A DNA stretch of 64,000 nucleotides from Acidovorax sp. HDW3 (GCF_011303755.1 NZ_CP049885.1:1470001-1534000), one strand, 5' to 3'. Counted from the stretch's first letter, positions 33,269-45,186 are shown. The notes: a model not told the origin generated them from the letters alone. Numbers and translations: made by a program.

Positions 33269-34761
33269 TGCGCCTTGGCTTTGGGCTTGGCTTTGGGATT
33301 GCCTTTAGGCTTGGCGGCCTTGCCCACGGCAGCGCTGTCGAGCAGGTACTGCAGCAGCAGGCCCACGGGGCGGCCCGTGCCGCCCTTGGCGGCGCCGCTT
33401 TTCCAGGCGGTGCCGGCAATATCGAGGTGCGCCCAGGGCGTATCGCCCACAAAGCGCTGCAAAAACTTGGCCGCCGTCACGGCGCCCGCCGGGCGCCCGC
33501 CGACGTTGGCCAGATCGGCAAAATGGCTCTTGAGCCCCTCGGCGTAATCGTCGTCGAGCGGCAGGCGCCAGCAGGGATCGAGCGCCGCATCGCCAGCGGC
33601 CTGCAGGCTGCCAGCGAGCGTGTCGCAGCTGGCAAACAAGCCGCTGCGCACGCCGCCCAGGGCAATCACGCAGGCGCCGGTGAGGGTGGCAATGTCGATG
33701 ATGGCGCGCGGCTTGAAGCGGGCGGCGTAGGTCAGCGCGTCGCACAGCACCAGGCGGCCTTCGGCGTCGGTGTTGAGGATTTCAATGGTCTGGCCGCTCA
33801 TGCTGGTGACGACGTCGCCAGGCTTGACGGCTTGACCACCCGGCATGTTCTCGGTAGCGGCGATCAGGCCAACGACGTTGATCTGCGGCTGCAGCAGCGC
33901 CAGCGCCTGGAACACGCCCAGCACGCTGGCAGCGCCGCCCATGTCGAATTTCATCTCGTCCATCTCGGCGGCAGGCTTGAGCGAGATGCCGCCGGTGTCA
34001 AACGTAATGCCCTTGCCGACCAGCACCACCGGCGCCTCTTTCTTGCCCGCGCCCTGGTAGCGCAGCTCGATGAAGCGCAGCGGCTCGGCCGAGCCCTGGG
34101 CCACGGCCAGGAAAGCGCCCATGCCGAGTTTTTCCAGCGCGGCCCGCTCCATCACCTGGCATTCAATCGGCCCGCCAGCGAGCGCCTGCGCCGCCTGTGC
34201 CAGCAGCGTGGGCGTGGCGTGGTTGGCCGGGCGGTTGGCCCATTCGCGCGCCAGGGCCACACCCGCTGCCAGCGCCTGGCCCTGTGCAAAGGCCGCCTGC
34301 AGCGATTTTTTCTCGGGCACGGCCAGCACCACCTGCACCAGCGCCGGCGCCTTGGCCTGGGGCTTGGTGGCGGTATACACGTAGCTGGCATCGGCCACAG
34401 CCTGCACTGCTGCCGTCAGCGCCGCAGCGCTGGGCGTATGGGCAAAACACACCAGAGCCTGGGCCACGCCCGCCGCCTTGAACGCGCCAGCGCAGGCCAG
34501 CAGCGCCTGGCGCACGGCCTTGGCGCTGCCATTGCCGCAGCCAGCGAGCAGCACGCGGCGCGCGGCCACGGCGGGCAGCTGGTACAGCTCTAGCAGTTTG
34601 CCTGGCTGGGGCTCCAAATCCTGGTGCTTGAGCGCGTGCGCCACCAGCGCCGACAGCGGATCACTGCCAGCGACGAACCCCTCGCCCACCAGCAGCACCA
34701 GCAGGTCGCATTTTTCGGTGGCGGCTTGCGGCAGCGCCAAGGCCTTGAGTTCAAAGTTCAT
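33265..34761 (-). CDS. pepA: Leucyl aminopeptidase (M17 family)
   Basis: The 498-residue cytosolic aminopeptidase contains the M17 signature [14 protein letters not shown] and the metal/catalytic segment [16 protein letters not shown]. The C-terminus ends in an unusual Lys/Ala/Pro-rich tail ([15 protein letters not shown]). In E. coli PepA also binds DNA; here that is untested. It is divergent from lptF with a 24-base gap and overlaps holC, the conserved pepA/lptFG arrangement. Confidence 0.96.
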   Translation of the reverse strand: MNFELKALALPQAATEKCDLLVLLVGEGFVAGSDPLSALVAHALKHQDLEPQPGKLLELYQLPAVAARRVLLAGCGNGSAKAVRQALLACAGAFKAAGVAQALVCFAHTPSAAALTAAVQAVADASYVYTATKPQAKAPALVQVVLAVPEKKSLQAAFAQGQALAAGVALAREWANRPANHATPTLLAQAAQALAGGPIECQVMERAALEKLGMGAFLAVAQGSAEPLRFIELRYQGAGKKEAPVVLVGKGITFDTGGISLKPAAEMDEMKFDMGGAASVLGVFQALALLQPQINVVGLIAATENMPGGQAVKPGDVVTSMSGQTIEILNTDAEGRLVLCDALTYAARFKPRAIIDIATLTGACVIALGGVRSGLFASCDTLAGSLQAAGDAALDPCWRLPLDDDYAEGLKSHFADLANVGGRPAGAVTAAKFLQRFVGDTPWAHLDIAGTAWKSGAAKGGTGRPVGLLLQYLLDSAAVGKAAKPKGNPKAKPKAKAQ

Positions 34762-34785
34762 AATCGACGTTTTCCTTGGGCCGTG

Positions 34786-35892
34786 ATGTTATTCGATTCA
34801 TCTATTCGTAAAGAGCTGGCGCGCAGCTTTGGCGCGACGCTGGTGGTGCTGGTCACCGTGGTCATGACCATGATGCTGATCCGCACCCTGGGCCAGGCCT
34901 CGCGCGGCAACGTCAATCCGTCGGACGTGATGCTCATCATGGGCTTTACCGTACTCGGGCAGTTGTCCACCATCTTGAGCCTGAGCCTGTTCATTGCCAT
35001 CGTCGGCACACTCTCGCGCATGTACCGCGACAGTGAGATGGTGATCTGGTTTGCCAGCGGGCGCGGCCTGGCCAGCCTGGTCGGGCCCCTGCTGCGTTTT
35101 GCCTGGCCGGTACTGCTGACGATTGCCGTACTGGCGCTGGGCGTGTGGCCTTGGGCCAACGAGCAGATTCAAACGCTCAAAACCCAGTTCGAACAGCGCA
35201 GCGACGTCGATCGCATCGCCCCGGGCGAATTTCAAGAGTCGGCCAACGGCACGCGCGTGTTCTTCATCGACAAGGACAGCCCGGACGACAAGTCGGCCAG
35301 CAACGTCTTCATCGCCGCCAACGAGCATGGGCGCGAATCGGTCACGTCGGCGCGCAGCGCCAAGGTGGAGATCATCGACGGCGAACGCGTGGCCTTTTTG
35401 CTGCAGGGCTCGCGCATGGAAACGCGCACCGACAGCCCCACCCTGCGCCTGAGCAGCTTTGCCGAATACAGCACCCGCATTGAGCGCAGCACGACACCGA
35501 GCGCCATCGTAGAAATCATGGCCAAGTCCCTGCCCACGCTAGCGCTGCTGCAAAGCCCCGAGCCCTCGCTGCGCGCCGAACTTGGCTGGCGCCTGGGGCT
35601 GGCCCTGGGCGCCTTCAACCTGGTGCTGCTGGCGCTGGCCGTCGCCAGTGTCAACCCGCGCGCCGGGCGCAGCAGCAGCCTGGTGTTTGCGCTCTTTGCC
35701 TTCATCGTTTACTACAACTTCATGACCCTGGGCCAGAGCTGGGTCGGCGCCGAACGCATCGGCCTGCTGCCCATGCAGCTGCTGCTGCACGGCGGCATGT
35801 TCAGCCTTGCCTTGCTGACGCTGGCCGTGCGCCACAACCGCTGGTCGCCGCGCCAGCTGCTCGGGGCGGGCCGCACTGGGGCTACTGCATGA
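34786..35892 (+). CDS. lptF: LPS export ABC transporter permease LptF
   Basis: The 368-residue inner-membrane protein starts at ATG 34786 ([15 protein letters not shown]); an adjacent GTG three bases upstream is also possible. Three N-terminal helices, a periplasmic beta-jellyroll (about residues 130-265) and three C-terminal helices match the LptF/LptG fold. With LptG and LptB it extracts LPS from the inner membrane. Its stop overlaps the lptG ATG. Confidence 0.94.
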   Translation: MLFDSSIRKELARSFGATLVVLVTVVMTMMLIRTLGQASRGNVNPSDVMLIMGFTVLGQLSTILSLSLFIAIVGTLSRMYRDSEMVIWFASGRGLASLVGPLLRFAWPVLLTIAVLALGVWPWANEQIQTLKTQFEQRSDVDRIAPGEFQESANGTRVFFIDKDSPDDKSASNVFIAANEHGRESVTSARSAKVEIIDGERVAFLLQGSRMETRTDSPTLRLSSFAEYSTRIERSTTPSAIVEIMAKSLPTLALLQSPEPSLRAELGWRLGLALGAFNLVLLALAVASVNPRAGRSSSLVFALFAFIVYYNFMTLGQSWVGAERIGLLPMQLLLHGGMFSLALLTLAVRHNRWSPRQLLGAGRTGATA

Positions 35893-36995
35893 AAATCCTG
35901 CGCCGCTTTATCTACCGCGAGGCTGCCCTGGCGATCACCTACGTCACCATCAGCTTTCTCGCGCTGTTTTTCTTCTTCGACATGATCGACGAGCTGCGCT
36001 GGGTGAACAACCAGCCCGGCGGCTACCAGCTCTCGCACGCCCTGCTGACGGTGGCGCTGCGCCTGCCCAACTACCTCTACGAACTGCTGCCGATCACGGT
36101 GCTGATCGGCACCATCTACGTCATGGCCAGCCTGGCGCAAAGCTCGGAGTTCACCATCATGCGCACCAGCGGCCTGGGGCCGGGGCGGGCACTGGGCACG
36201 CTCTTGGCGCTGGGCGGCATCTTCGTCGTCATCACGTTTGCCGTCGGTGACTACCTGGCGCCGCTGTCGGATCGCACCGGGCAGCTGCTCAAGGCACGCT
36301 TTCGCGGCGAGCTCACCGGCAGCGCCAGCGGCGGCTGGCTCAAAGAGCGCCAGGACGACCATGCCCTGGCCGTCAACGTGCGCGCCCTCGGGCCTGACGG
36401 GCTGATGCTCGATCTGCGCATTTTTGACTTTGACGCCCAAGGGCGCCTGAGCCGCCAAATCCGTGCCGCCTCGGCCCGGGTGGCCGCCGACGGCCAGGGC
36501 TGGGAGCTCGAGCAGGTGCAGCAGCGCCAATTCCTGCTCAGCGGCGCCGACCAGGCACGCGTCGAAGTCAGCCACAGCCCCCAGCTGCTGTGGCCCACCA
36601 GCATCAGCGCCGACATGGTGTCGGCGGCGCTGCTCAAGCCCGACCGAATGCCCACCATCGAGCTATTCCAGTACATCCGCCACCTGCAAGACAACGGCCA
36701 GTCGGCGCAAAAATACGAAATCGAGTTCTGGCGCAAGGTCTTCTACCCCCTGTCCTGCCTGGTGATGGTGGTGCTGGCGCTGCCCTTTGCCTACCTGCAC
36801 TTTCGCTCTGGTGGCATTGCTGCCTACGTCTTTGGCGGCGTCATGGCAGGCATCAGCTTCTTCATGCTCAACACCGTGTTCGGCTACGCCGGCAACCTGC
36901 GCCAGTGGTGGCCCTGGCTGACGGCGGCGGCGCCGGGGCTGATTTACTCCGCGCTCTCACTGGGCGCTTTTGGCTGGTTGGTGCTGCGACGATGA
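35889..36995 (+). CDS. lptG: LPS export ABC transporter permease LptG
   Basis: The 368-residue partner of LptF has the same six-helix plus periplasmic domain layout. Family segments include FFFFDMIDELRWVN, YELLPITVLIGTIY and the C-terminal LVMVVLALPFAYLHFRSG. Start ATG overlaps the lptF stop, and its own stop overlaps the next start, so the three genes are tightly coupled. Confidence 0.95.
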   Translation: MKILRRFIYREAALAITYVTISFLALFFFFDMIDELRWVNNQPGGYQLSHALLTVALRLPNYLYELLPITVLIGTIYVMASLAQSSEFTIMRTSGLGPGRALGTLLALGGIFVVITFAVGDYLAPLSDRTGQLLKARFRGELTGSASGGWLKERQDDHALAVNVRALGPDGLMLDLRIFDFDAQGRLSRQIRAASARVAADGQGWELEQVQQRQFLLSGADQARVEVSHSPQLLWPTSISADMVSAALLKPDRMPTIELFQYIRHLQDNGQSAQKYEIEFWRKVFYPLSCLVMVVLALPFAYLHFRSGGIAAYVFGGVMAGISFFMLNTVFGYAGNLRQWWPWLTAAAPGLIYSALSLGAFGWLVLRR

Positions 36996-37363
36996 GCCGC
37001 CGTGGCCTGATCCTGTTCGCCCATGGCTCGCGCGACCCGCTGTGGCGCGCACCCATCGAGGCCGTGCGCCAAGCCCTGGCCACGCTGCACCCAGAACTGC
37101 CCGTGCGCTGCGCCTACCTGGAGCTGTGCCAGCCCGACCTGGCCCAGGCAGCTACAGAATTGATAGCTGCTGGCGCTTGTCAGATAAGCGTTACACCCAT
37201 GTTTTTAGGCACAGGCCGGCACGCCCGCGAAGACCTGCCGCAGCTGATTGCCGCGCTCGCTGCGCAGCACCCAGGGGTGCGCTTTCACGTCCAGGGCCCC
37301 GTGGGCGAAGACCCGCGCATGGCGCTGCTCATGGCACAAATTGCCGCTGAAGACGCCCTATAA
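36992..37363 (+). CDS. Small CbiX/SirB-type sirohydrochlorin chelatase-like protein
   Basis: The 123-residue single-domain protein has both conserved histidine regions of the CbiX family: LFAHGSRDPLW at residues 8-18 and MFLGTGRHAREDLP near residue 72. By homology it may insert cobalt or iron into sirohydrochlorin. Its position before cysB fits siroheme supply for sulfite reduction. A dispersed repeat is translated around residues 53-72 (ELIAAGACQISVTPMFL), directly abutting the second histidine motif, yet the motif is intact. Confidence 0.88.
   Translation: MSRRGLILFAHGSRDPLWRAPIEAVRQALATLHPELPVRCAYLELCQPDLAQAATELIAAGACQISVTPMFLGTGRHAREDLPQLIAALAAQHPGVRFHVQGPVGEDPRMALLMAQIAAEDAL
37151..37210 (+). 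repeat. Dispersed repeat translated inside the cbiX-like gene
   Basis: GCTACAGAATTGATAGCTGC, TGGCGCTTG, spacer, ATAAGCGTTACACCCATGTTTTTAG gives a nearly complete copy in frame. Confidence 0.8.
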
Positions 37364-37406
37364 AACCTTGCAGCATAATGAAGAAAATTTTTATTAAATT
37401 TTCGAT

Positions 37407-38348
37407 ATGAATCTGCACCAGTTCCGCTTTGTCCAGGAAGCAGCGCGCCGCAACCTCAACCTCACCGAGGCCGCCAAGGCCCTGCACACCTCGCAGCCGG
37501 GCGTCTCCAAGGCCATCATCGAGCTCGAAGACGAACTGGGCGTGGACATCTTCGCGCGCCACGGCAAGCGCCTCAAGCGCATCACCGAGCCGGGCCAGCA
37601 CGTGCTCAAGAGCATCGAGCTGATCATGCGCGAAGTCGGCAACTTGAAGCGCATCGGCGAGCAGTACAGCGCGCAAGACAGCGGCACCCTGTCGATTGCC
37701 ACCACCCACACCCAGGCGCGCTACGTGTTGCCGCTGCCGGTGGCGCGCCTGCGCGAGGCCTATCCCAAGGTGCACATCAGCCTGCACCAGGCAACGCCGC
37801 ACGAGGTTGCGCGCATGGTGCTCGACGAGGTGGCCGAAATCGGCATGGCGACCGAATCGCTGTCCGACTACCCCGACCTCGTCACCCTGCCCTGCTACGA
37901 ATGGCAGCACGTGCTGGTGCTGCCCACTGGCCACCCGCTGGCGCAAAAAGAGCGCGTCGGCCTCGACGACATCGCCCACGAGGCGCTCATCACCTACCAC
38001 CCCTCGTTCACCGGGCGCGGCAAGATCGACCAGGCCTTTGCCGCGCGCAAGCTGCAGCCGCGCATCGTGCTCGAAGCCATCGACTCGGACGTCATCAAGA
38101 CCTACGTGCGCCTGGGCCTGGGCATCGGCATCGTCGCCGAAATGGCCATGCGCGAGGACCCGCTGGGCGACCTGGTGGTGCGCCCCATGGGCCACCTGTT
38201 TGGCCAGAACTCGGCGCGCGTGGCCTTCAAGCGCGGCGCCTACCTGCGCAACTTCGTCTACAAATTTGCCGAGCTGCTCAGCGACCGCCTGAGCCGCGAC
38301 CTGGTCGCCCGCGCCATGAGCGGGCACGTGCACGACTACGAACTATGA
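37407..38348 (+). CDS. cysB: CysB-family LysR-type transcriptional regulator
   Basis: The 313-residue regulator begins MNLHQFRFVQEAARRNLN with a LysR helix-turn-helix (LTEAAKALHTSQPGVSKAI) and the CysB-type linker GQYSAQDSGTLSIATTHTQA-like region (IGEQYSAQDSGTLSIATTHT). This separates CysB/Cbl from other LysR proteins. It is expected to activate sulfate assimilation with N-acetylserine as inducer. Its stop overlaps the aminotransferase ATG. Confidence 0.92.
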   Translation: MNLHQFRFVQEAARRNLNLTEAAKALHTSQPGVSKAIIELEDELGVDIFARHGKRLKRITEPGQHVLKSIELIMREVGNLKRIGEQYSAQDSGTLSIATTHTQARYVLPLPVARLREAYPKVHISLHQATPHEVARMVLDEVAEIGMATESLSDYPDLVTLPCYEWQHVLVLPTGHPLAQKERVGLDDIAHEALITYHPSFTGRGKIDQAFAARKLQPRIVLEAIDSDVIKTYVRLGLGIGIVAEMAMREDPLGDLVVRPMGHLFGQNSARVAFKRGAYLRNFVYKFAELLSDRLSRDLVARAMSGHVHDYEL

Positions 38349-39496
38349 GCTGCCCGCGCTTTCCCAGCCGCCTGCCCAGCGTCGGCACCACGATTTTCAG
38401 CACCATGTCGGCCCTGGCCGCCGAATGCGGCGCCGTCAACCTCGGCCAGGGCTTTCCAGACTTCGACTGCGACCCAGCGCTGCACAGCGCCGTCAGCGCG
38501 GCCATGCAGGCCGGCCACAACCAATACCCACCCATGCCCGGCCTGGCGGCGCTGCGCCAGGCGGTTGCTACAAAAATAATAGCTACTCACGCACGCTCCT
38601 ATTGCCCTGAGGCCGAAATAACCATCACAGCCGGGGCCACGCAGGCGATCTTGACGGCCATCCTCGCCTGCGTGCAGCCGGGCGACGAGGTGATCGTGCT
38701 CGACCCCTGCTACGACAGCTACGTGCCCGCCATCACCCTGGCCGGGGCCCACGCCGTGCGCGTGCCACTCACGCCCGGCAGCTTTGCGCCGGACTTCGAG
38801 CGCATCGCCGCAGCGCTTTCGGCGCGCACGCGCCTGCTCATCATCAACAGCCCGCACAACCCCAGCGCCAGCGTCTGGAGCGCCGACGACATGCGCGCCC
38901 TGGAGGCCCTGCTCGCGCCCACCAACGTGCTGCTGCTGTCTGACGAGGTGTACGAGCACATGGTGTTCGACGGCGCCACGCACCACAGCGCGGCGCGCTT
39001 TGCCGGCCTGGCCGAGCGCGCCTTCATCGTCAGCAGCTTTGGCAAAACCTTCCACGTCACAGGCTGGAAGGTGGGCACCGTGGCCGCGCCCGCAGCGCTG
39101 ATGGCTGAATTTCGCAAGGTGCACCAGTTCAGCGTCTTTAGCGTCAACACCCCCATGCAGCACGGGCTGGCGGCCTACCTGCAGGCGCCGGCGCCCTACC
39201 TGCAGCTGCCCGCTTTTTACCAAGCCAAGCGCGACCTGTTCCGCCAGGGGCTGCAGGGCTCGGGCCTGCGCCTGCTGCCCTGCGCGGGCAGCTACTTCCA
39301 GTGCGTGGATTACACCGCCGTGAGCGCGCTGCCCGAGCTTGATTTTTGCCAGTGGCTGGCGCGCAGCGTGGGCGTGGCGGCGATCCCGCTGTCGGCCTTC
39401 TACGGCAACGGCTACGAGCAGCGCGTGGTGCGCTTTTGCTTTGCCAAGCGCGAGGACACCTTGCACGCCGCCCTGGAGCGCCTGCGGCGGCTGTAG
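38345..39496 (+). CDS. PLP-dependent class I/II aminotransferase, methionine aminotransferase-like
   Basis: The 383-residue enzyme has the fold-type I N-terminus (VNLGQGFPDFDCDP) and the PLP lysine in SSFGKTFHVTGWKVG near residue 233, with NSPHNPSASVW near residue 175. The FGKTFHVTGWK context and length match YbdL/methionine aminotransferase-like enzymes. Position behind cysB hints at sulfur amino acid metabolism. A degenerate dispersed repeat (38567-38620) is read in frame near residues 75-92. Confidence 0.9.
   Translation: MSCPRFPSRLPSVGTTIFSTMSALAAECGAVNLGQGFPDFDCDPALHSAVSAAMQAGHNQYPPMPGLAALRQAVATKIIATHARSYCPEAEITITAGATQAILTAILACVQPGDEVIVLDPCYDSYVPAITLAGAHAVRVPLTPGSFAPDFERIAAALSARTRLLIINSPHNPSASVWSADDMRALEALLAPTNVLLLSDEVYEHMVFDGATHHSAARFAGLAERAFIVSSFGKTFHVTGWKVGTVAAPAALMAEFRKVHQFSVFSVNTPMQHGLAAYLQAPAPYLQLPAFYQAKRDLFRQGLQGSGLRLLPCAGSYFQCVDYTAVSALPELDFCQWLARSVGVAAIPLSAFYGNGYEQRVVRFCFAKREDTLHAALERLRRL
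38567..38620 (+). repeat. Dispersed repeat translated inside the aminotransferase gene
   Basis: GCTACAAAAATAATAGCTAC, TCACGCACGCTCC, ATTGCCCTGAGGCCGAAAT aligns with the copy at 698-754, including the leading GCTACAAAAAT. Confidence 0.75.
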
Positions 39497-39538
39497 AACT
39501 CGGCCACAATCGAGCCGCCTTTGCTTGCCGCGTCCACC

Positions 39539-41684
<2,146 letters not shown>

Positions 41685-41698
<14 letters not shown>

Positions 41699-42392
41699 GC
41701 CCGCACCAGCGCTGCACTGCTGGTCCCAAGACGCCGATATGCTGGTGCTGGACAAACCCAGCGGCCTGCTGTGCGTGCCCGGGCGCGGCCCGGACAAGCA
41801 GGACTGCCTGAGCGAGCGCGCCCAGGCGCAGTGGCCCGGCGCGCTCATCGTGCACCGGCTCGACCAGCCCACCTCCGGCCTGGTGCTCATGGCGCGCCAC
41901 GCCCAGGCGCAGCGCGACCTGAGCCTGGCCTTTGCCGAGCGGCGCGTGCACAAGCAGTACCTGGCCGTGGTGCGCGGCCAGCCGGCCCTGCCCACCGATG
42001 CCGACGGCTGGGGCCTGATCGACCTGCCGCTGATCTGCGACTGGCCGCACCGCCCGCTGCAAAAAGTCGATTGGGAGCACGGCAAACCCAGCCAGACGCG
42101 CTGGCGCAGCCTGGGCTACGAGCGCCAAAGCGACACCAGCGTGCTCGAACTCGAACCCCTGACCGGGCGCTCGCACCAGCTGCGCCTGCACCTGGCGCAC
42201 CACGGCCACCCCATTTTGGGGGATTCTCTCTACGCCGACGCCGCCACCCAGGCCCAGGCGCCACGCCTGCTGCTGCACGCGCACCGCCTGGGATTGGCGC
42301 ATCCAGGCAGCGGCAGCTGGCAGCAATGGCAATCGCCCGCCGACTTCGGCGCGCCCTGGCAGGCGCTGCTGGCCGCTACCATGGGCGCATGA
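41685..42392 (+). CDS. RluA-family pseudouridine synthase
   Basis: The 235-residue enzyme carries the catalytic motif HRLDQPTSGLVLMAR near residue 57, with the essential aspartate, and the C-terminal GRSHQLRLHLAHHGHPILGD. It lacks an N-terminal S4 domain, so it belongs to the short RluA/TruC-like branch that modifies rRNA or tRNA uridines. The exact site is not assignable from sequence alone. The start overlaps the kinase gene and the stop overlaps the SDR start. Confidence 0.92.
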
Positions 42393-43153
42393 GCGTTTTT
42401 CACCTGTACATCCTCACCGGCAGCTCGCGTGGCATGGGCCTGGCCATGGCCGCGCAGCTGCTGCAGCCGGGCCAGCACCTGCTGTGCATCGCCCGCCAGC
42501 CCAGCACCACGCTACAGGCCCCGCCCGGGGCACTGCTCGAACAATGGCCGCTGGACCTGGCCCAGGGCGCACAGGCGGCGCAAAAGCTGCACGCCTGGCT
42601 GCAGGGCCTGGCGCCGGCACGCTACGCCAGTGCCACGCTCATCAACAACGCCGGCGTCATGCCCCGCATTGCACCGCTGGCCGATTGCGCTGCCAGCGAC
42701 GACCTGAACGGCATCGCCAACGCCCTGCGCGTGGGGCTCGAAGCGCCCATGCTGCTGAGCGCCGCCTTCCTCGCCGCCACCGAAGATTGGGGCCTGCCGC
42801 GCAAGCTGCTCAATATCTCGTCTGGCCTGGGCCGCCGCCCCATGGCCGCGCAGGCTCCCTACTGCGCCGCCAAGGCCGGGCTCGATCATTTCAGCCGCTG
42901 CCTGGCGCTGGAAGAAGCCGCCAAGCCCCACGGCGCGCGCGTCTGCGCCCTGGCGCCGGGCGTGATCGACACCGACATGCAGCTGCAACTGCGCAGCGCC
43001 AGCGCAACCCACTTCCCCGACCAGGAGCGCTTTGCCGCCCTGCACCACAGCGGCGAGCTCACCGACAGCACCAGCGCCGCCGCCCGCGTGCTCGCCTGGC
43101 TGGCAAGGCCAGACTTTGGCCAGGCCGCCGTGGCCGACGTGCGCACGCCCTGA
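42389..43153 (+). CDS. Short-chain dehydrogenase/reductase
   Basis: The 254-residue Rossmann enzyme has the cofactor motif TGSSRGMG at residues 11-18, NNAG near residue 86, a serine in ISSGLG, and the catalytic YCAAK near residue 157. The overall shape resembles sepiapterin reductase/YueD-like SDRs. The TGSSRG loop suggests NADPH preference. Substrate unknown. Coupled by ATGA to the pseudouridine synthase. Confidence 0.9.
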   Translation: MSVFHLYILTGSSRGMGLAMAAQLLQPGQHLLCIARQPSTTLQAPPGALLEQWPLDLAQGAQAAQKLHAWLQGLAPARYASATLINNAGVMPRIAPLADCAASDDLNGIANALRVGLEAPMLLSAAFLAATEDWGLPRKLLNISSGLGRRPMAAQAPYCAAKAGLDHFSRCLALEEAAKPHGARVCALAPGVIDTDMQLQLRSASATHFPDQERFAALHHSGELTDSTSAAARVLAWLARPDFGQAAVADVRTP

Positions 43154-43166
43154 GCCGCAGGGTGAA

Positions 43167-43225
43167 TGCTATGTTATTGATAGCTGCTCACGCTTATTCA
43201 GCAAGCGCTAGAGCCCGATTTTTAC
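43167..43225 (+). repeat. Dispersed repeat, best intergenic copy
   Basis: TTATTGATAGCTGCTCACGC, TTATTCAG, CAAGCGCTAGAGCCCGATTT is close to consensus. It lies between the SDR and thiolase genes and could form an imperfect hairpin of AGCGCTT/AAGCGCT arms. Confidence 0.88.
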
Positions 43226-43247
43226 CTCAACCACAGGAGTATTTCCC

Positions 43248-44432
43248 ATGACCCGTGAAGTCGTCGTCGTCAGCGCCGTGCGCACCGCCATTGGCACCTT
43301 TGGCGGCAGCCTCAAAGATGTGCCCCCCACCCAGCTCGGCGCCACCGTGGTGCGTGAATCGCTCGCGCGCGCCAGCGTCGAGGGCCAGGACGTGGGCCAC
43401 GTCGTCTTCGGCCATGTGGTCAACACCGAGCCCAAGGACATGTACCTCTCGCGCGTCGCGGCCCTCAATGGCGGCTGCGTGCAAGGCACGCCGGCGTTCA
43501 ACGTCAACCGCCTGTGCGGCTCGGGCCTGCAGGCCATCGTCAGCGCCAGCCAGGCCATCTTGCTTGGCGATTGCGATATCGCCATTGGCGCCGGCGCCGA
43601 GAACATGAGCCGCGCCCCCTACGCCAGCCTCACCAGCCGCTGGGGTGCACGCATGGGCGACATGAAAATGATCGACATGATGATCGGCGCGCTGCACGAC
43701 CCGTTCCAGAACATCCACATGGGCGTGACGGCCGAGAACATCGCCGCCAAGTGGGGCATTAGCCGCGAGGAGCAAGACCAGCTCGCCGTCGAAAGCCAAC
43801 GTCGCGCGCAAAAAGCCACCGAGGCCGGTTACTTCAAAGACCAAATCGTGCCGGTGATGCTCAAGAGCAAGAAAGGCGAGGTCGCCTACAGCACCGACGA
43901 GCATTTCCGCGCCAACGCCACGATGGAGGACATGGCCAAGCTCAAGCCCGTGTTCCTGAAGGAAAACGGCACCGTCACCGCCGGCAACGCCTCGGGCATC
44001 AACGACGCCGCTGCCGCCGTGGTGCTGATGGACGCCAAAACCGCCCAGGCCCGTGGCGCCAAGCCCCTGGCGCGCCTGGTGGCCTATGCCCACGCCGGCG
44101 TCGATCCTCAGTACATGGGCATCGGCCCCGTGCCCGCCACGCAGCTGGCGCTGAAAAAAGCCGGCCTGACGGTCCATGATCTGGACGTGATCGAAGCCAA
44201 CGAAGCCTTTGCCGCCCAGGCCTGCGCCGTCACGCGCGACCTGGGGCTCGACCCCGCCAAGGTCAACCCCAACGGCTCGGGCATCTCGCTGGGCCACCCC
44301 ATCGGCGCCACCGGCGCGGTCATCACCGTCAAGGCACTGCACGAGCTCCAGCGCATCCAGGGCCGCTACGCGCTGGTGACGATGTGCATCGGCGGCGGCC
44401 AAGGCATTGCCGCGATTTTTGAGCGCATGTAA
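43248..44432 (+). CDS. Acetyl-CoA C-acetyltransferase (thiolase)
   Basis: The 394-residue enzyme has the full thiolase triad: Cys90 (RLCGSGLQ), His350 (GHPIGATGA) and Cys380 (MCIGGGQG). It condenses two acetyl-CoA or cleaves 3-ketoacyl-CoA. The sequence resembles BktB-type biosynthetic thiolases involved in polyhydroxyalkanoate or fatty acid metabolism, but no phaB or phaC is adjacent. The ATG is preceded by CAGGAG. Confidence 0.94.
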   Translation: MTREVVVVSAVRTAIGTFGGSLKDVPPTQLGATVVRESLARASVEGQDVGHVVFGHVVNTEPKDMYLSRVAALNGGCVQGTPAFNVNRLCGSGLQAIVSASQAILLGDCDIAIGAGAENMSRAPYASLTSRWGARMGDMKMIDMMIGALHDPFQNIHMGVTAENIAAKWGISREEQDQLAVESQRRAQKATEAGYFKDQIVPVMLKSKKGEVAYSTDEHFRANATMEDMAKLKPVFLKENGTVTAGNASGINDAAAAVVLMDAKTAQARGAKPLARLVAYAHAGVDPQYMGIGPVPATQLALKKAGLTVHDLDVIEANEAFAAQACAVTRDLGLDPAKVNPNGSGISLGHPIGATGAVITVKALHELQRIQGRYALVTMCIGGGQGIAAIFERM

Positions 44433-44557
44433 ATTCACCCGCCACAGGCGTCCGCCGCCGTCTTGATCCATGCAAAGAGCAATCATGACTTGCATCAAGA
44501 CAGAAAACGGCGGGCGCCGCCATACTCCGCCCCATTCTTGGAATTTGGAGAATTTTT

Positions 44558-45070
44558 GTGGCCATCCTCACCTGGGTTCCCGACCTGGACACCGGTATCG
44601 ACGAAATCGACCGGCAGCACCGGCGCATCGTGGACTACATCAACAAGCTCTATGAACTGCGCAACACCCCGGATCGCGAGGCCCTGGGCGACGTCATCGC
44701 CGAAATGGTGGACTACACCATCTCGCACTTTGTTTTTGAAGAAGCGCTGATCGAAAACGCCGGCTATATGTTTGCCGGCCCGCACAAGAAAGTGCACGAC
44801 CTGTTCACCCGCCGCGTGGCCGAAATGCAATCGCGCTTCGACGCCGGCGAAGACGTGACCGCCGAGCTGCACGGAATGCTCTCGCGCTGGCTCTTCAACC
44901 ACATCCGCAATGAAGACCACGGCTACGTGGACGCGGCCAAAACCTATCTGCGCATGGCCCGCGAAAATAGTCCCGCCGGAGAAAAAGCCAAACTCAAGGC
45001 CGAGTTGCTGCAGGAAATCGAGCAGCGGCAGCAGAAAAAAGGCTGGCTGGCCAAACTCCTGGGGCGCTAA
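44558..45070 (+). CDS. Bacteriohemerythrin
   Basis: The 170-residue protein starts at GTG behind TTGGAG. Diiron ligands are visible: GIDEIDRQHRR (first His), YTISHFVFEEALIE (His and Glu), GPHKKVHDLF (two His) and FNHIRNEDHGYVD (His and Asp). The fold binds O2 reversibly and may act in oxygen storage or sensing. An extra charged C-terminal tail follows the domain (KAKLKAELLQEIEQRQQKK). It is single in the region, with terminator hairpins downstream. Confidence 0.93.
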   Translation: MAILTWVPDLDTGIDEIDRQHRRIVDYINKLYELRNTPDREALGDVIAEMVDYTISHFVFEEALIENAGYMFAGPHKKVHDLFTRRVAEMQSRFDAGEDVTAELHGMLSRWLFNHIRNEDHGYVDAAKTYLRMARENSPAGEKAKLKAELLQEIEQRQQKKGWLAKLLGR

Positions 45071-45099
45071 CGCCAACCTATAACGCAGCCCCAACCCAC

Positions 45100-45136
45100 G
45101 CCCTGGCGATTCAAACGCCCAGGGCGATTTTTTTTG
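45100..45136 (+). terminator. Rho-independent terminator of the bacteriohemerythrin gene
   Basis: GCCCTGG / CCAGGGC forms the stem with a short loop and is followed by eight Ts, 30 bases after the stop codon. Confidence 0.85.
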
Positions 45137-45144
45137 CACAAAAA

Positions 45145-45179
45145 AAATCGCCTAGCTTTTTTACAAAGCTAGGCGATTT
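45145..45179. terminator. Second hairpin, possible bidirectional terminator next to tRNA-Pro
   Basis: AAATCGCCTAGCTTT and AAAGCTAGGCGATTT form a perfect 15-bp stem with a 5-base loop, 8 bases beyond the tRNA 3' end. Its left arm can alternatively pair with GGCGATTTTTTTT at 45123. Confidence 0.75.
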
Positions 45180-45186
45180 GAATAAA

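Noticed and set aside
44468-44508. FNR/Anr site before the bacteriohemerythrin gene (TTGATCCATGCAAA)
   Set aside because: Only one half-site fits TTGAT-N4-ATCAA; the second matches 3 of 5 bases. It is too weak to list as a feature.
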